64,000 nucleotides of DNA from Streptomyces fulvoviolaceus (GTDB taxonomy: Bacteria; Actinomycetota; Actinomycetes; Streptomycetales; Streptomycetaceae), in NCBI RefSeq assembly GCF_000718165.1, contig NZ_JOEY01000007.1, positions 186,001-250,000 on the forward strand. Reading direction: 5' to 3'. Below are positions 24,311 to 32,450 of this stretch, one piece after another (positions within the stretch are counted from its first letter, which is position 1; the number at the start of each line of letters is the position of its first letter). The position numbers were made by a program, and so were the translations under genes. The notes beneath the pieces are model-generated. The model ran no database searches and was not told the origin of the DNA. It saw nothing but the letters and a program-made list of their open reading frames with translations.

Positions 24311-25472
24311 CTGCGGGCAGTCGTGCCGCCGGGACGACTCACGCCCCGAAGAGAGCGCCACCCCGCAAGGGCGGGCGGGCGAAGCGCCCCTGGGCCCACG
24401 CCAACCCCGCGCGCCCTTGCACCCCGGCGCCTGGTGGCTCTGGTCCCTCTCCCTCGGCACCGCGGCCACCCGCACCACCAACCCCCTCCTCCTCGCCCTC
24501 CTCATCGCCACCTCCGCCTACGTCGTAGTCACCTGCCGGCCCGACACCCCCTGGTCCCGCTCCTACTCCGCCTTCGTCAAACTCGCCCTCGCCGTCCTCC
24601 TCATCCGCCTCGCCTTCGCCATCGCCCTCGGTTCCCCCATTCCCGGCACCCACGTGATCGTCACCCTCCCCGAAGTCCCCCTCCCCCCCTGGGCGCAGGG
24701 CATCCGCCTGGGCGGAAAGGTCACGGCCGAGGGTCTCCTCTTCGCGCTCTACGACGGCCTGAAGCTGGCCACGCTCCTCATCTGCGTAGGCGCGGCGAAC
24801 GCCCTCGCGAACCCGGCAAGGCTCCTCAAGTCCCTCCCGGGCGCCCTGTACGAGATGGGCGTGGCGGTGGTGGTGGCACTCACCTTCGCCCCGAATCTCA
24901 TCGCCGACGTCCACCGCCTGCGCGCCGCCCGCCGCCTGAGAGGCCGCCCGGACAGCGGAGTTCGCGGTCTGCTGCAAGTGGGCCTCCCGGTCCTGGAGGG
25001 CGCGCTGGAACGCTCCGTCGCGCTCGCCGCAGCGATGGACGCCCGCGGTTACGGCCGTACCGCCGACGTCCCCGCCCCCGTCCGCCGTACGACCGCCGCC
25101 CTCACCCTCGGCGGCCTGCTCGGCGTCTGCGCGGGAACGTACGGAGTACTGACGGCGGAGGGAGGCACCTACGGCCTCCCCGTACTCCTCGCCGGACTCG
25201 CCGCCGCCCTGGCCGGACTCCGCCTGGGCGGCCGCCGTTCGCTGCGCACCCGGTACCGCCCGGACCGCTGGGGCGTACGGGCCTGGCTGGTGGCGGGTTC
25301 CGGCGCGGCGGTCGCCGTACTCATGGCCCTCGCCTCCGTGTACGACCCCGAAGCCCTGCACCCAGGAGTCGTCCCGCTCGTCGCCCCAACTCTCCCCCTC
25401 CGGCCCGCGGCCGCCGTACTCCTCGGCCTGCTGCCCGCCTTCCTCGCCCCCGCCCCCAAGGAGCCGTCGTGA
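24303..25472 (+). CDS. ECF transporter transmembrane (T) component, CbiQ/EcfT type
   Basis: 389-residue membrane protein with about seven to eight helices, longer than minimal EcfT because of an extra N-terminal segment and C-terminal helices. The coupling motifs expected of EcfT are present: ALERSVALAAAMDARGYG, containing the Ala-Arg-Gly signature, and LRAARRLRGR in the preceding cytosolic region. It couples ATPase movement to the substrate-binding S unit. ATG 24303 overlaps the SCO2322-family gene by 8 bp, and the stop overlaps the ATPase start (GTGA), so the five genes form one tightly coupled operon. Confidence 0.87.
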   Translation: MRSCGQSCRRDDSRPEESATPQGRAGEAPLGPRQPRAPLHPGAWWLWSLSLGTAATRTTNPLLLALLIATSAYVVVTCRPDTPWSRSYSAFVKLALAVLLIRLAFAIALGSPIPGTHVIVTLPEVPLPPWAQGIRLGGKVTAEGLLFALYDGLKLATLLICVGAANALANPARLLKSLPGALYEMGVAVVVALTFAPNLIADVHRLRAARRLRGRPDSGVRGLLQVGLPVLEGALERSVALAAAMDARGYGRTADVPAPVRRTTAALTLGGLLGVCAGTYGVLTAEGGTYGLPVLLAGLAAALAGLRLGGRRSLRTRYRPDRWGVRAWLVAGSGAAVAVLMALASVYDPEALHPGVVPLVAPTLPLRPAAAVLLGLLPAFLAPAPKEPS

Positions 25473-27238
25473 TCCGCTTCGAGAACGTCTCGGTGACCTA
25501 CGACGGCGCCGCCCAACCCAGCGTCCAGGGCGTGGACTTCGAGGTCCCGGAGGGTGAACTCGTGCTGCTCGTCGGCCCGTCGGGGGTCGGCAAGTCCACG
25601 GTCCTCGGCGCGGTGAGCGGTCTCGTGCCGCACTTCACCGGCGGCACCCTGCGCGGCCGCGTCACGGTGGCAGGCCGCGACACCCGTACGCACAAGCCGC
25701 GCGAACTCGCCGACGTGGTGGGGACGGTGGGCCAGGACCCGCTCTCCCACTTCGTCACGGACACCGTCGAGGACGAACTCGCCTACGGAATGGAGTCGTT
25801 GGGCCTCGCCCCGGACGTGATGCGCCGCCGCGTCGAGGAGACCCTGGACCTCCTCGGCCTCACCGACCTCCGCGCCCGCCCGATCGCCACGCTCTCCGGC
25901 GGCCAGCAGCAACGGGTCGCGATCGGCTCGGTCCTCACCCCGCACCCGCGGGTCCTCGTCCTCGACGAGCCGACCTCCGCGCTCGACCCGGCGGCCGCGG
26001 AGGAGGTCCTCGCGGTCCTCCAGCGCCTCGTCCACGACCTCGGCACGACGGTCCTCATGGCCGAACACCGCCTGGAGCGCGTCATCCAGTACGCCGACCA
26101 GGTCGCCCTCCTCCCCTCGCCCGGCGCGGCCCCGGTCCTCGGCACCCCGGCCGAGATCATGGCCGTATCTCCGGTGTACCCGCCGGTGGTGGGCCTGGGC
26201 CGGCTGGCCGGCTGGTCCCCGCTGCCACTGACGGTGCGGGACGCAAGGCGGCGGGCGGCGGGGCTGCGCGAACGACTGGCGGAACGGATCGACAGGCCGG
26301 CGGCAGACGCCCTCCAGGGGCGCGGGGCTGTATCAATCAGCGGCTCCGCCGCGGGGCGCGACCAGCCACAAACGGCCCGCAGCCGCCAACAGCCCGCAAC
26401 TCCCGAGCTATTGGGCGCTCCGTCGCCCGGCCGAAGCCGTTCACACTGGTTCCGGCGCAAGCCCACCCCCGCCACCCCGACCTCCCCCTACGCCGCCGAA
26501 GTACACGCCCTCACCGTCACCCGCGACCGCGTCCAGGCCCTACGCCACGCAGACCTCACCATCGCCCCCGGCGAAACCATCGCCCTCATGGGCCGCAACG
26601 GCGCCGGAAAGTCCACCCTGCTCGCGGCCCTGGTCGGACTGATCGCACCCTCCGCCGGATCAGCGACGGTCGGCGGAGCCGCACCGCATCGCACGGCGCC
26701 CCGCGAGGTCGTACGGCGCGTGGGTCTCGTACCGCAGGAGCCGCGCGATCTGCTGTACGCCGACACGGTCGCCGGCGAGTGCGAGGCCGCCGACCGGGAC
26801 GCGGGCGCGGCGCCCGGCACCTGCCGGGGCCTGGTCTCGGAGCTGCTGCCCGGGATCACCGACGAGATCCACCCCCGGGACCTGTCCGAGGGGCAGCGCC
26901 TCACCCTCGCCCTGGCCGTGGTCCTGACGGCCCGCCCTCCCCTCCTGCTCCTCGACGAGCCGACCCGCGGCCTGGACTACGCGGCGAAAGCCCGCCTGGT
27001 CACCGTCCTGCGGGGCCTCGCCGCCGAGGGGCACGCCATCGTCCTGGCGACGCACGACGTGGAACTGGCCGCCGAGCTCGCCCACCGGGTCGTCCTCCTC
27101 GCCGACGGCGAGGTGATCGCCGACGGCCCGACGGCGGACGTGGTCGTGGCCTCCCCGTCCTTCGCCCCGCAGGTGACGAAGATCCTGGCGCCGCAGAAGT
27201 GGCTCACGGTGGCGCAGGTGAGGAAGGCGCTGCCGTGA
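25469..27238 (+). CDS. ECF transporter ATPase, two ABC domains in one chain
   Basis: 589 residues with two complete ABC ATPase domains, like EcfA1 and EcfA2 fused. Domain 1 (1-250): Walker A GPSGVGKST, signature LSGGQQQRV, Walker B VLVLDEPTS, switch His in MAEHRL. Domain 2 (about 345-585): Walker A GRNGAGKST, signature variant LSEGQRLTL, Walker B LLLLDEPTR, switch His in ATHDVE. The linker between them (about 280-340) is low-complexity and part of it is encoded by a dispersed repeat element (see 26311-26380). GTG 25469 is the start. It powers the presumed B12 importer. Confidence 0.9.
   Translation: MIRFENVSVTYDGAAQPSVQGVDFEVPEGELVLLVGPSGVGKSTVLGAVSGLVPHFTGGTLRGRVTVAGRDTRTHKPRELADVVGTVGQDPLSHFVTDTVEDELAYGMESLGLAPDVMRRRVEETLDLLGLTDLRARPIATLSGGQQQRVAIGSVLTPHPRVLVLDEPTSALDPAAAEEVLAVLQRLVHDLGTTVLMAEHRLERVIQYADQVALLPSPGAAPVLGTPAEIMAVSPVYPPVVGLGRLAGWSPLPLTVRDARRRAAGLRERLAERIDRPAADALQGRGAVSISGSAAGRDQPQTARSRQQPATPELLGAPSPGRSRSHWFRRKPTPATPTSPYAAEVHALTVTRDRVQALRHADLTIAPGETIALMGRNGAGKSTLLAALVGLIAPSAGSATVGGAAPHRTAPREVVRRVGLVPQEPRDLLYADTVAGECEAADRDAGAAPGTCRGLVSELLPGITDEIHPRDLSEGQRLTLALAVVLTARPPLLLLDEPTRGLDYAAKARLVTVLRGLAAEGHAIVLATHDVELAAELAHRVVLLADGEVIADGPTADVVVASPSFAPQVTKILAPQKWLTVAQVRKALP
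26311..26380 (+). repeat. Dispersed palindromic repeat inside the ATPase linker, copy 2
   Basis: AGGGGCGCGGGGCTGTATC, a hairpin GCGGCTCCGCCGC, then GGGCGCGACCAGCCACAAACGG. It matches the minus strand of the intergenic copy at 5779-5850 almost base for base but lies within an open reading frame. It encodes residues QGRGAVSISGSAAGRDQPQT of the linker between the two ABC domains. It keeps the frame, so the insertion seems tolerated. Confidence 0.75.
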
Positions 27239-28056
27239 AGACCGCTCAGGCCCGACCCATCCGCCTCGGCCCCCGCTCCATCGCCGCGCTCGCCCTGGTC
27301 AGCGCCGTAGGGGTCGCCGCCCTCGGCTGGCCCTTCCTCGCGCCGCCCGACTCCCAGGTCAGCGCGCACGCGCAGGACGCCCCGTGGCTGTTCGCGGGGC
27401 TGCTGATCCTGCTCGTCCCGGTCGTGGCGGCGACGATCTCCGAATCGGGGCTCGGCCCGAAAGCGGTGGCGATGCTCGGGGTGCTGGCGGCGACAGGAGC
27501 GGCGCTGCGGCCGATCGGCGCCGGGACGGCCGGCATCGAGCCGATGTTCTTCCTGATGGTGCTGAGCGGCCGGGTCCTCGGACCGGGGTTCGGCTTCGTG
27601 CTCGGCGGGGTGTCGATGTTCGCGTCGGCGCTGCTCACGGGCGGGGTGGGGCCGTGGATGCCGTTCCAGATGCTGGCCATGGGCTGGTTCGCGATGGGCG
27701 CGGGCCTGCTGCCGGGGCCGGACCGGCTGCGTGGCCGGGGGGAGCTGGCGCTCCTCTCCGGCTACGGCTTCTTCGCCGCCTTCGCCTACGGCGCGCTCAC
27801 CAACCTCGCCGGCTGGCCCTTCATGGGCGGCAACGCCTCGAACATCGCCTTCGACCCGGACGGCTCGGTCCCGGCCAACCTGGCCCGCTTCGTCGTCTAC
27901 TGCCTGGCCACCTCGCTGGGCTGGGACCTGGGCCGGGCCCTGAGCACCGTCGCACTGACCTTCCTCCTCGGCCCGGCGATCCTCAGGGCGCTGCGGCGGG
28001 CGACCCGGCGGGCGGCCTTCGAGACCCAGGTCACTTTCGAGGCGCCCACACGGTGA
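27235..28056 (+). CDS. ECF transporter substrate-binding (S) component, probably for cobalamin
   Basis: 273-residue membrane protein with about six to seven helices. The N-terminal loop with basic and small residues and the Ala/Gly-rich helices (AMLGVLAATGAALRPIG, LGPGFGFVLGGVSMFASALL) fit the S-component fold, and MPFQMLAMGWFAMGAGL is typical of the actinobacterial S proteins found with SCO2322-type genes. GTG 27235 overlaps the ATPase stop. Specificity for B12 is inferred from the cobalamin riboswitch heading the operon, not from residues. It is the last gene; a 285-bp gap follows. Confidence 0.83.
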   Translation: MKTAQARPIRLGPRSIAALALVSAVGVAALGWPFLAPPDSQVSAHAQDAPWLFAGLLILLVPVVAATISESGLGPKAVAMLGVLAATGAALRPIGAGTAGIEPMFFLMVLSGRVLGPGFGFVLGGVSMFASALLTGGVGPWMPFQMLAMGWFAMGAGLLPGPDRLRGRGELALLSGYGFFAAFAYGALTNLAGWPFMGGNASNIAFDPDGSVPANLARFVVYCLATSLGWDLGRALSTVALTFLLGPAILRALRRATRRAAFETQVTFEAPTR

Positions 28057-28341
28057 ACCGGCCCACATGGCCCATGTCACCTACTAAGCGGAACAGTAGG
28101 AACATTTCAGACATAAGGCCCACACTCCACCCCCTCTGACCTGCACTTTGAGAGCCAGGTCACAGAAGCGACCTTTCCCCTCGATTCGACCACAACTAGT
28201 AAAGGGGGTCATTGCGGACACCTGTCGAGCCTGTTTCTCTGGACAACGTCGCACGGCGCCGACAAGCCCACGGGCCTCGGCGCCGACGCATGCCCCCCGG
28301 GTCTGCAGGCGACGCCCCCGTCCCCGAAGAAAAGGTTCTCC

Positions 28342-28761
28342 GTGTCCGTCTCCCGCATCGTCCGCCGCATCTCTTCCCCGAAGAAGGCCATCACCACCGT
28401 CGCGATGGCTGCCGCCACCGCCGGCCTGGTCCTGACCGCGGCGCCCGCTCAGGCGGCCACCACCAACTCCGTCGCCGAGGCCAAGGCCATCGCGAAGCAG
28501 ATGATCCCGAACACCGCTCAGTACAACGCCTTCAGCAAGATCGTCGAGCACGAGAGCGGCTGGGACGTCGACGCCACCAACGCCTCCTCCGGCGCCTACG
28601 GCCTGGTCCAGGCTCTCCCCGGCTCCAAGATGGCCGCCGCCGGCTCCGACTGGAAGACCAACGCCAAGACCCAGATCGAGTGGGGTCTGGACTACATGAA
28701 CGACCGCTACGGCAGCCCGACGGCCGCGTGGGCGTTCTGGCAGGCCAACGGCTGGTACTGA
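28342..28761 (+). CDS. Secreted lytic transglycosylase (SLT domain)
   Basis: 139 residues with a signal peptide (about 1-38, cut after APAQAA) and a compact goose-lysozyme/SLT-type domain. The catalytic Glu is in IVEHESGWDVDATN, followed by SGAYGLVQALPGSKM and a C-terminal LDYMNDRYGSPTAAWAFWQA, as in small actinobacterial resuscitation/transglycosylase enzymes. It cleaves glycan strands of peptidoglycan during growth or germination. GTG 28342 is the start. The leader of about 200 nt upstream is unusually long for this window; I could not match it to a c-di-AMP riboswitch. A strong terminator follows. Confidence 0.88.
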   Translation: MSVSRIVRRISSPKKAITTVAMAAATAGLVLTAAPAQAATTNSVAEAKAIAKQMIPNTAQYNAFSKIVEHESGWDVDATNASSGAYGLVQALPGSKMAAAGSDWKTNAKTQIEWGLDYMNDRYGSPTAAWAFWQANGWY

Positions 28762-28784
28762 GCCCGGCCCCGCACACGCTGACG

Positions 28785-28824
28785 CGAAGGCGGCGGTCCC
28801 CGATGACGGGGGCCGCCGCCTTCG
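28785..28824 (+). terminator. Terminator after the transglycosylase gene
   Basis: CGAAGGCGGCGGTCCCCG (28785-28802) pairs with 28807-28824 over 18 positions, with one G-T wobble, and leaves a 4-nt ATGA loop. It is 23 bp after the stop codon. Confidence 0.88.
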
Positions 28825-28902
28825 TCGTACCCGGAGCCGGCCGTGATGGACTTGGGCGCATCCTCATCCACACCCGCGCCCGTCCCGCCGACCGGAGGCC
28901 GC

Positions 28903-29589
28903 ATGAGTACGGAGAGCACGCAGGCGAGGTCCCGGGAGGACCGCGGGCTGCGGCTGGTGGCGGTCCTGCTGGGGCTGACCGTGGTGAGCGGGCTGATCGA
29001 CGCGGTGAGCTATCTCGGCCTCGAGCACGTCTTCACGGCGAACATGACCGGCAACGTAGTGGTCCTCGGCTTCGCCGCGGCCGGGGCGCCGGGCTTCTCG
29101 GTAGCGCACACGCTGACCTCGCTGGGCTCCTTCGTCGTGGGCGCGGCGGCGGGCGGACGGGTCGCCGTACGGCTCGGCGGGGGCTCGCGCCGGACGTGGG
29201 CCCGGCTCACGCTCGCCGCCGAGGCGGTCCTCGTGGGCGCCTGCGCCGTCGTGGCCTTCGCCGCCCCCGACGCCACGGCCACCGTCTACACCCTCATCGC
29301 CGTCACGGCCTTCGCGATGGGCCTGCGCAACGCCACGGTCCGCAAACTCGGCATCCCCGACCTCACGACCACCGTCCTCACCATGACCCTGACGGGCCTC
29401 GCCTCGGACTCCCGCGCGGGCGGGGGCCCGGGGACGCGTTCTCCGCGGCGTACGGCGTCCGTCGTGGCGATGGTCGCGGGTGCCGTGCTCGGGGCATGGC
29501 TGGTGCTCCATCACGGGCTGGCCATTCCGCTGCTGGTCGCGGCGGCGCTGGTGGGAGTACTGGCAGTCGTGGCGTCCGGACGGGAGTAG
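28903..29589 (+). CDS. YoaK/DUF1275-family membrane protein
   Basis: 228 residues with five to six predicted helices. Family features: GLTVVSGLIDAVSYLGLEHV at helix 1 followed by FTANMTGNVV, and the later ATVRKLGIPDLTTTVLTMTL. DUF1275 proteins are conserved inner-membrane proteins of unknown transport or enzymatic role. GGAGG at 28894-28898 supports ATG 28903. No neighbour suggests a function. Confidence 0.88.
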   Translation: MSTESTQARSREDRGLRLVAVLLGLTVVSGLIDAVSYLGLEHVFTANMTGNVVVLGFAAAGAPGFSVAHTLTSLGSFVVGAAAGGRVAVRLGGGSRRTWARLTLAAEAVLVGACAVVAFAAPDATATVYTLIAVTAFAMGLRNATVRKLGIPDLTTTVLTMTLTGLASDSRAGGGPGTRSPRRTASVVAMVAGAVLGAWLVLHHGLAIPLLVAAALVGVLAVVASGRE

Positions 29590-29603
29590 TCACCCGGCTC
29601 CCC

Positions 29604-29933
29604 TCAATCCCCCTCGAAATACAGCTCCGTTGACCCGTTCGCCGCACACCTGAGGCCGAGCTCCGAGACCTCCGCGAGGATCCGCCGGTCCGTGGCGTCG
29701 GTGACGCGCCCCTGAAGGACACCGAGTTCGCCGGTCAGCTGGTCCATCTCCACCGACGTCAGCCTCAGGGATCCGTACGGGTCGACGCGGCCCAGCATCG
29801 GCAGGCCGCTGCCCGTGCACAGGCGGGCGAAGGCGTCCGTGTCGTCCACGAAGGCGGCCACCTCCGTAAGTCGGCGCCGCCTGGGGCTCGTTCCGGGCTG
29901 ATGGACCCGCATCAGCAGCACGTCGACACCCAT
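29604..29933 (-). CDS. Hypothetical protein, about 109 residues
   Basis: Soluble protein starting MGVDVLLMRVHQPG, with no membrane helix or signal peptide. It has mixed alpha/beta character with a central VDPYGSLRLTSVEMDQLTGE and ends TELYFEGD. I do not recognise the family; similar short proteins in Streptomyces are annotated only as hypothetical. ATG 29933 is preferred over the longer frame because AGGAG lies upstream at suitable spacing. It is convergent with the DUF1275 gene and divergent from the Fic pair. Confidence 0.6.
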   Translation of the reverse strand: MGVDVLLMRVHQPGTSPRRRRLTEVAAFVDDTDAFARLCTGSGLPMLGRVDPYGSLRLTSVEMDQLTGELGVLQGRVTDATDRRILAEVSELGLRCAANGSTELYFEGD

Positions 29934-30001
29934 CGCTCCGCTCCTGGGCCGGCCGGTAATTCGGTTGAGGGCAGCGCAGTCTGTCATGGAACCTTCGTTC
30001 G

Positions 30002-30808
30002 ATGCCTCAGGAATCGCTTCCGGAACTGCTCCCCTACGACCTCACCTGGCCCGAGGTCGACCCCCGGCTGCACCCCTTCGACAGCGCCGGCGCGCTCGAT
30101 GCCGTCCGGGCGCTGGGCCCGGCGAGCCGGGTGCCGGTACCGCCGGCGCGAAAGCGTACGACCGACCGCGACGAGGCCCTCGCGGAGTACTACAAGCTCT
30201 GCGACTGGTCCTACAGCGAGGGCTGGGACTGGCGGAAGGCCATGACCCGGGCACTCGTCGAGCGGTACGGCCACTGGAGCACCGGCTGGTGCTGGGCGCA
30301 CGACGAGGGGGACCTCGGCGGCGGACCGGTCGGCGCCTGGTGCTGCACCCTGCACTCGATGACCACCCCCGAGGAGACCCTGGAACGGGTCGCCTCCTCC
30401 CTGCGCGAGTGGCGGGAGTGGCTGGAGTACCTGTCCAGGTGGTTCGACCGCCACCCCCTGAGCGCCCTGTCCGCGGAGGACCGCCGGGACGCCTGGGAAC
30501 ACGCCACCCACCACCTGATCCTCCAGGTCCTGGACCGCACCGGCTCCGGAGACGCCTGGTACGCCCACTGCCGACAGGTCCTGACCTGGTTCCTCACCCG
30601 CTGGGACGTGGACCCGCAGACCGCTCGGGACCTGGTGGAGGAGGCGATCGGCGGCCGTTTCGAGAGCTGGATCGCACCGAAGGAGCAGCTGGTGAACGAC
30701 GTGGCGGAGCAGCTGGCCGCCTCGCTGGAGACGGACGCGGAGCCCCCGGTCGACATCGACGGCTACCGGTACACCTCCGCCCACGTCCAGTCGTACGTCG
30801 ACGAGTGA
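30002..30808 (+). CDS. Hypothetical partner protein of the Fic gene
   Basis: 268-residue acidic, tryptophan-rich soluble protein (for example WSYSEGWDWRKAM and STGWCWAHDEGDLGG, LREWREWLEYLSRWFDRH). Helices predominate. I recognise no domain. Its stop overlaps the GTG start of the Fic-domain gene (GTGA), so the two are made together. Fic toxins are often paired with an inhibitor carrying an (S/T)xxxE(G/N) helix; I did not find a convincing copy of it here, so it may be a substrate, chaperone or unrelated partner. Confidence 0.65.
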   Translation: MPQESLPELLPYDLTWPEVDPRLHPFDSAGALDAVRALGPASRVPVPPARKRTTDRDEALAEYYKLCDWSYSEGWDWRKAMTRALVERYGHWSTGWCWAHDEGDLGGGPVGAWCCTLHSMTTPEETLERVASSLREWREWLEYLSRWFDRHPLSALSAEDRRDAWEHATHHLILQVLDRTGSGDAWYAHCRQVLTWFLTRWDVDPQTARDLVEEAIGGRFESWIAPKEQLVNDVAEQLAASLETDAEPPVDIDGYRYTSAHVQSYVDE

Positions 30809-31437
30809 CCGCCCCGGACCATCTGCGGACGTGGCTCACCGTGCGGGCCACGGTGCCCTGGCACCGGGCCCGCACGGTCCCCCTCCCCGTGGGCCGCCCC
30901 GTCCGGGACGGTGCCGCCCACGACATCCGCACCCGCGACCACGCCCGCTCCCCCCAGCGAGCCGAAGGCCTCCTCGCGGCCCTCGCCCGGGCCCGCACCG
31001 ACGCCGCATCCGGCACCCCGCTGACCTTCGCCCTGCTCAGCACCTGGCAGCGTCACGTCCTGGGCGTGCAGGACGCCCCCTGCCGCCGCCACCCTGCCTA
31101 CGCCAAGCAAGGCCGCGAGCGCTACGGCACCGCCCCGGACCTCCCCGCCCGCCTCGACGCCTGCCTGGCCGAGGCCGAGGACCCCGCCCTCCCCCTCACC
31201 GCCCGGGCCGCCCGCGCCCACCTCGACGTCTGCTTCTTCCACCCCTTCGCCGACGGCAACGCCCGCTCCGCCTTCCTGACCCTGACCTTCGTCCTGGCCC
31301 GCGCCGGAGTCACCCTCGACCAGGTCGCCCCCGTACGACGCGTACAGCGCCGCGCCGACGACCCCGAGGGAGCGCTCGCGCTGGCCGACATGCTGGCCGT
31401 ACTCATCACGGGCACCGTCAGACGCGCCGGCCGGTGA
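30805..31437 (+). CDS. Fic-domain protein
   Basis: 210 residues of the Fic/Doc fold, which transfers AMP or another phosphate moiety from a nucleotide to a target hydroxyl. The active-site loop reads HPFADGNARSAF (about residues 149-160) against the consensus HxFx(D/E)GNGRxxR. The catalytic His, Asp and Asn and the first Arg are kept; Gly is replaced by Ala and the last Arg by Phe, which binds the gamma phosphate in classical Fic enzymes. Activity may thus be altered. It is coupled to the upstream 268-residue gene. Its end overlaps the convergent pyridoxamine-oxidase-like gene by 20 bp. Confidence 0.82.
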   Translation: MTAPDHLRTWLTVRATVPWHRARTVPLPVGRPVRDGAAHDIRTRDHARSPQRAEGLLAALARARTDAASGTPLTFALLSTWQRHVLGVQDAPCRRHPAYAKQGRERYGTAPDLPARLDACLAEAEDPALPLTARAARAHLDVCFFHPFADGNARSAFLTLTFVLARAGVTLDQVAPVRRVQRRADDPEGALALADMLAVLITGTVRRAGR

Positions 31438-31891
31438 GGTCGACCGGGACCCGGTGATCCGGTTGCCCGTCCTTGGCCAGCATCGAGTGGTCCTCGGCCA
31501 CCGCGCGGTACAGCCTGATACCGCTGTCGCCCCGAACATCGTCGGCCGTCCAGACGCGGCCGCCGTGCCGGACCGAGCGGCGGGAGAAGACGTCGAGCCC
31601 CCGCTCGGCCTCCGCCCCGTCCGCCACCGCCTCGGCCACAGCGGCCATGTACACCCCCTGCCCGGTACCGATCTCCACCGCCGAGTCGAAGACGACGATC
31701 CCCACCTCGGGCCGCACCGCGATGTTCCGCGAGTGAGTCGCCTCCGGCGAGGACACCCAGAAGAACTCACGGCAGTCGGCATGCGCGAAGTACACCGGGG
31801 ACCCCCACGGCCGTCCGTCCCGGTCGGCGGTGGAGAGCACCAGGTACCGGCTCGCCTCCACGATGTCCCACGCGATCTCACCGGGTTTCAT
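31418..31891 (-). CDS. Pyridoxamine 5'-phosphate oxidase-like flavoprotein
   Basis: 157-residue split-barrel protein binding FMN or F420. Typical strands: RYLVLSTADRDGRPWGSPVYF, then FFWVSSPEATHSRNI and VGIVVFDSAVEIGTGQGVYM. Most actinobacterial members of this size are not true PdxH but F420- or FMN-dependent reductases. The start at ATG 31891 overlaps the end of the upstream gene by 14 bp, so both are likely cotranscribed. Substrate unknown. Confidence 0.85.
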   Translation of the reverse strand: MKPGEIAWDIVEASRYLVLSTADRDGRPWGSPVYFAHADCREFFWVSSPEATHSRNIAVRPEVGIVVFDSAVEIGTGQGVYMAAVAEAVADGAEAERGLDVFSRRSVRHGGRVWTADDVRGDSGIRLYRAVAEDHSMLAKDGQPDHRVPVDLTGRRV

Positions 31892-32390
31892 CAGTGCCCC
31901 CTGAGTGCTTCCTGCGATACGTCAGCTCGAAGTCCTTCTCCCACGCGGCCGCCCCGTCCTTCGCCAGCTCCCAGCCGCCCCGGATGGTGTCGCCGTCCGC
32001 ACTCACCCGCCCCGTGAACCGCTGCCGGAACGACAGCGGCGAGAAGTCCGCCTCCTCCCGCAGCAGCTCCCACACCCCGTCGGCGAAGGTCATCGCGTAC
32101 ACCCGTACGACGCCCCGCGAGTCGAAGTAGTGCTGCGTGTACGCGCCCGTCTCCGGGTCCACGGCGATGATCGCCATGCTGTCCGGGGCCTCGGGAACCG
32201 GCACCTCGTTGCGCTGAACCAGGAAACTCCCGTCCAGGGCCCACTCGAACACACTGCGTCCCGCAGGCACGTCCACACCGGGAAGCCCGGCCTCCACCAC
32301 CCACTCCCCGACCAGGACGTCCAACCGCCCCAGAGCTTCCTGCCGTGCCGCTCCGTCCATGACGGACACCTCCACCTCGTACAGCCGCAT
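31878..32390 (-). CDS. DUF1579-like hypothetical protein
   Basis: 170-residue soluble beta-rich protein, beginning near LGRLDVLVGEWVVEAG and continuing FEWALDGSFLVQRNEV, which is the layout of lipocalin-like DUF1579 proteins. The assignment rests on this pattern and length. ATG 32390 is used; an internal ATG (MDGAARQEALG) 10 codons later is also possible. Cotranscribed with the flavoprotein downstream. No catalytic motif is visible. Confidence 0.65.
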   Translation of the reverse strand: MRLYEVEVSVMDGAARQEALGRLDVLVGEWVVEAGLPGVDVPAGRSVFEWALDGSFLVQRNEVPVPEAPDSMAIIAVDPETGAYTQHYFDSRGVVRVYAMTFADGVWELLREEADFSPLSFRQRFTGRVSADGDTIRGGWELAKDGAAAWEKDFELTYRRKHSGGTDETR

Positions 32391-32450
32391 GACGGTAGTG
32401 ATGACGGCGACGACAGGAGAAACTCATCGGCGTCCCGGCCCCGCGTGCGC

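Noticed and set aside
28057..28341. Possible c-di-AMP (ydaO) riboswitch in the long leader of the lytic transglycosylase
   Set aside because: Such riboswitches control cell-wall hydrolases in Streptomyces, but I could not find the conserved core here.
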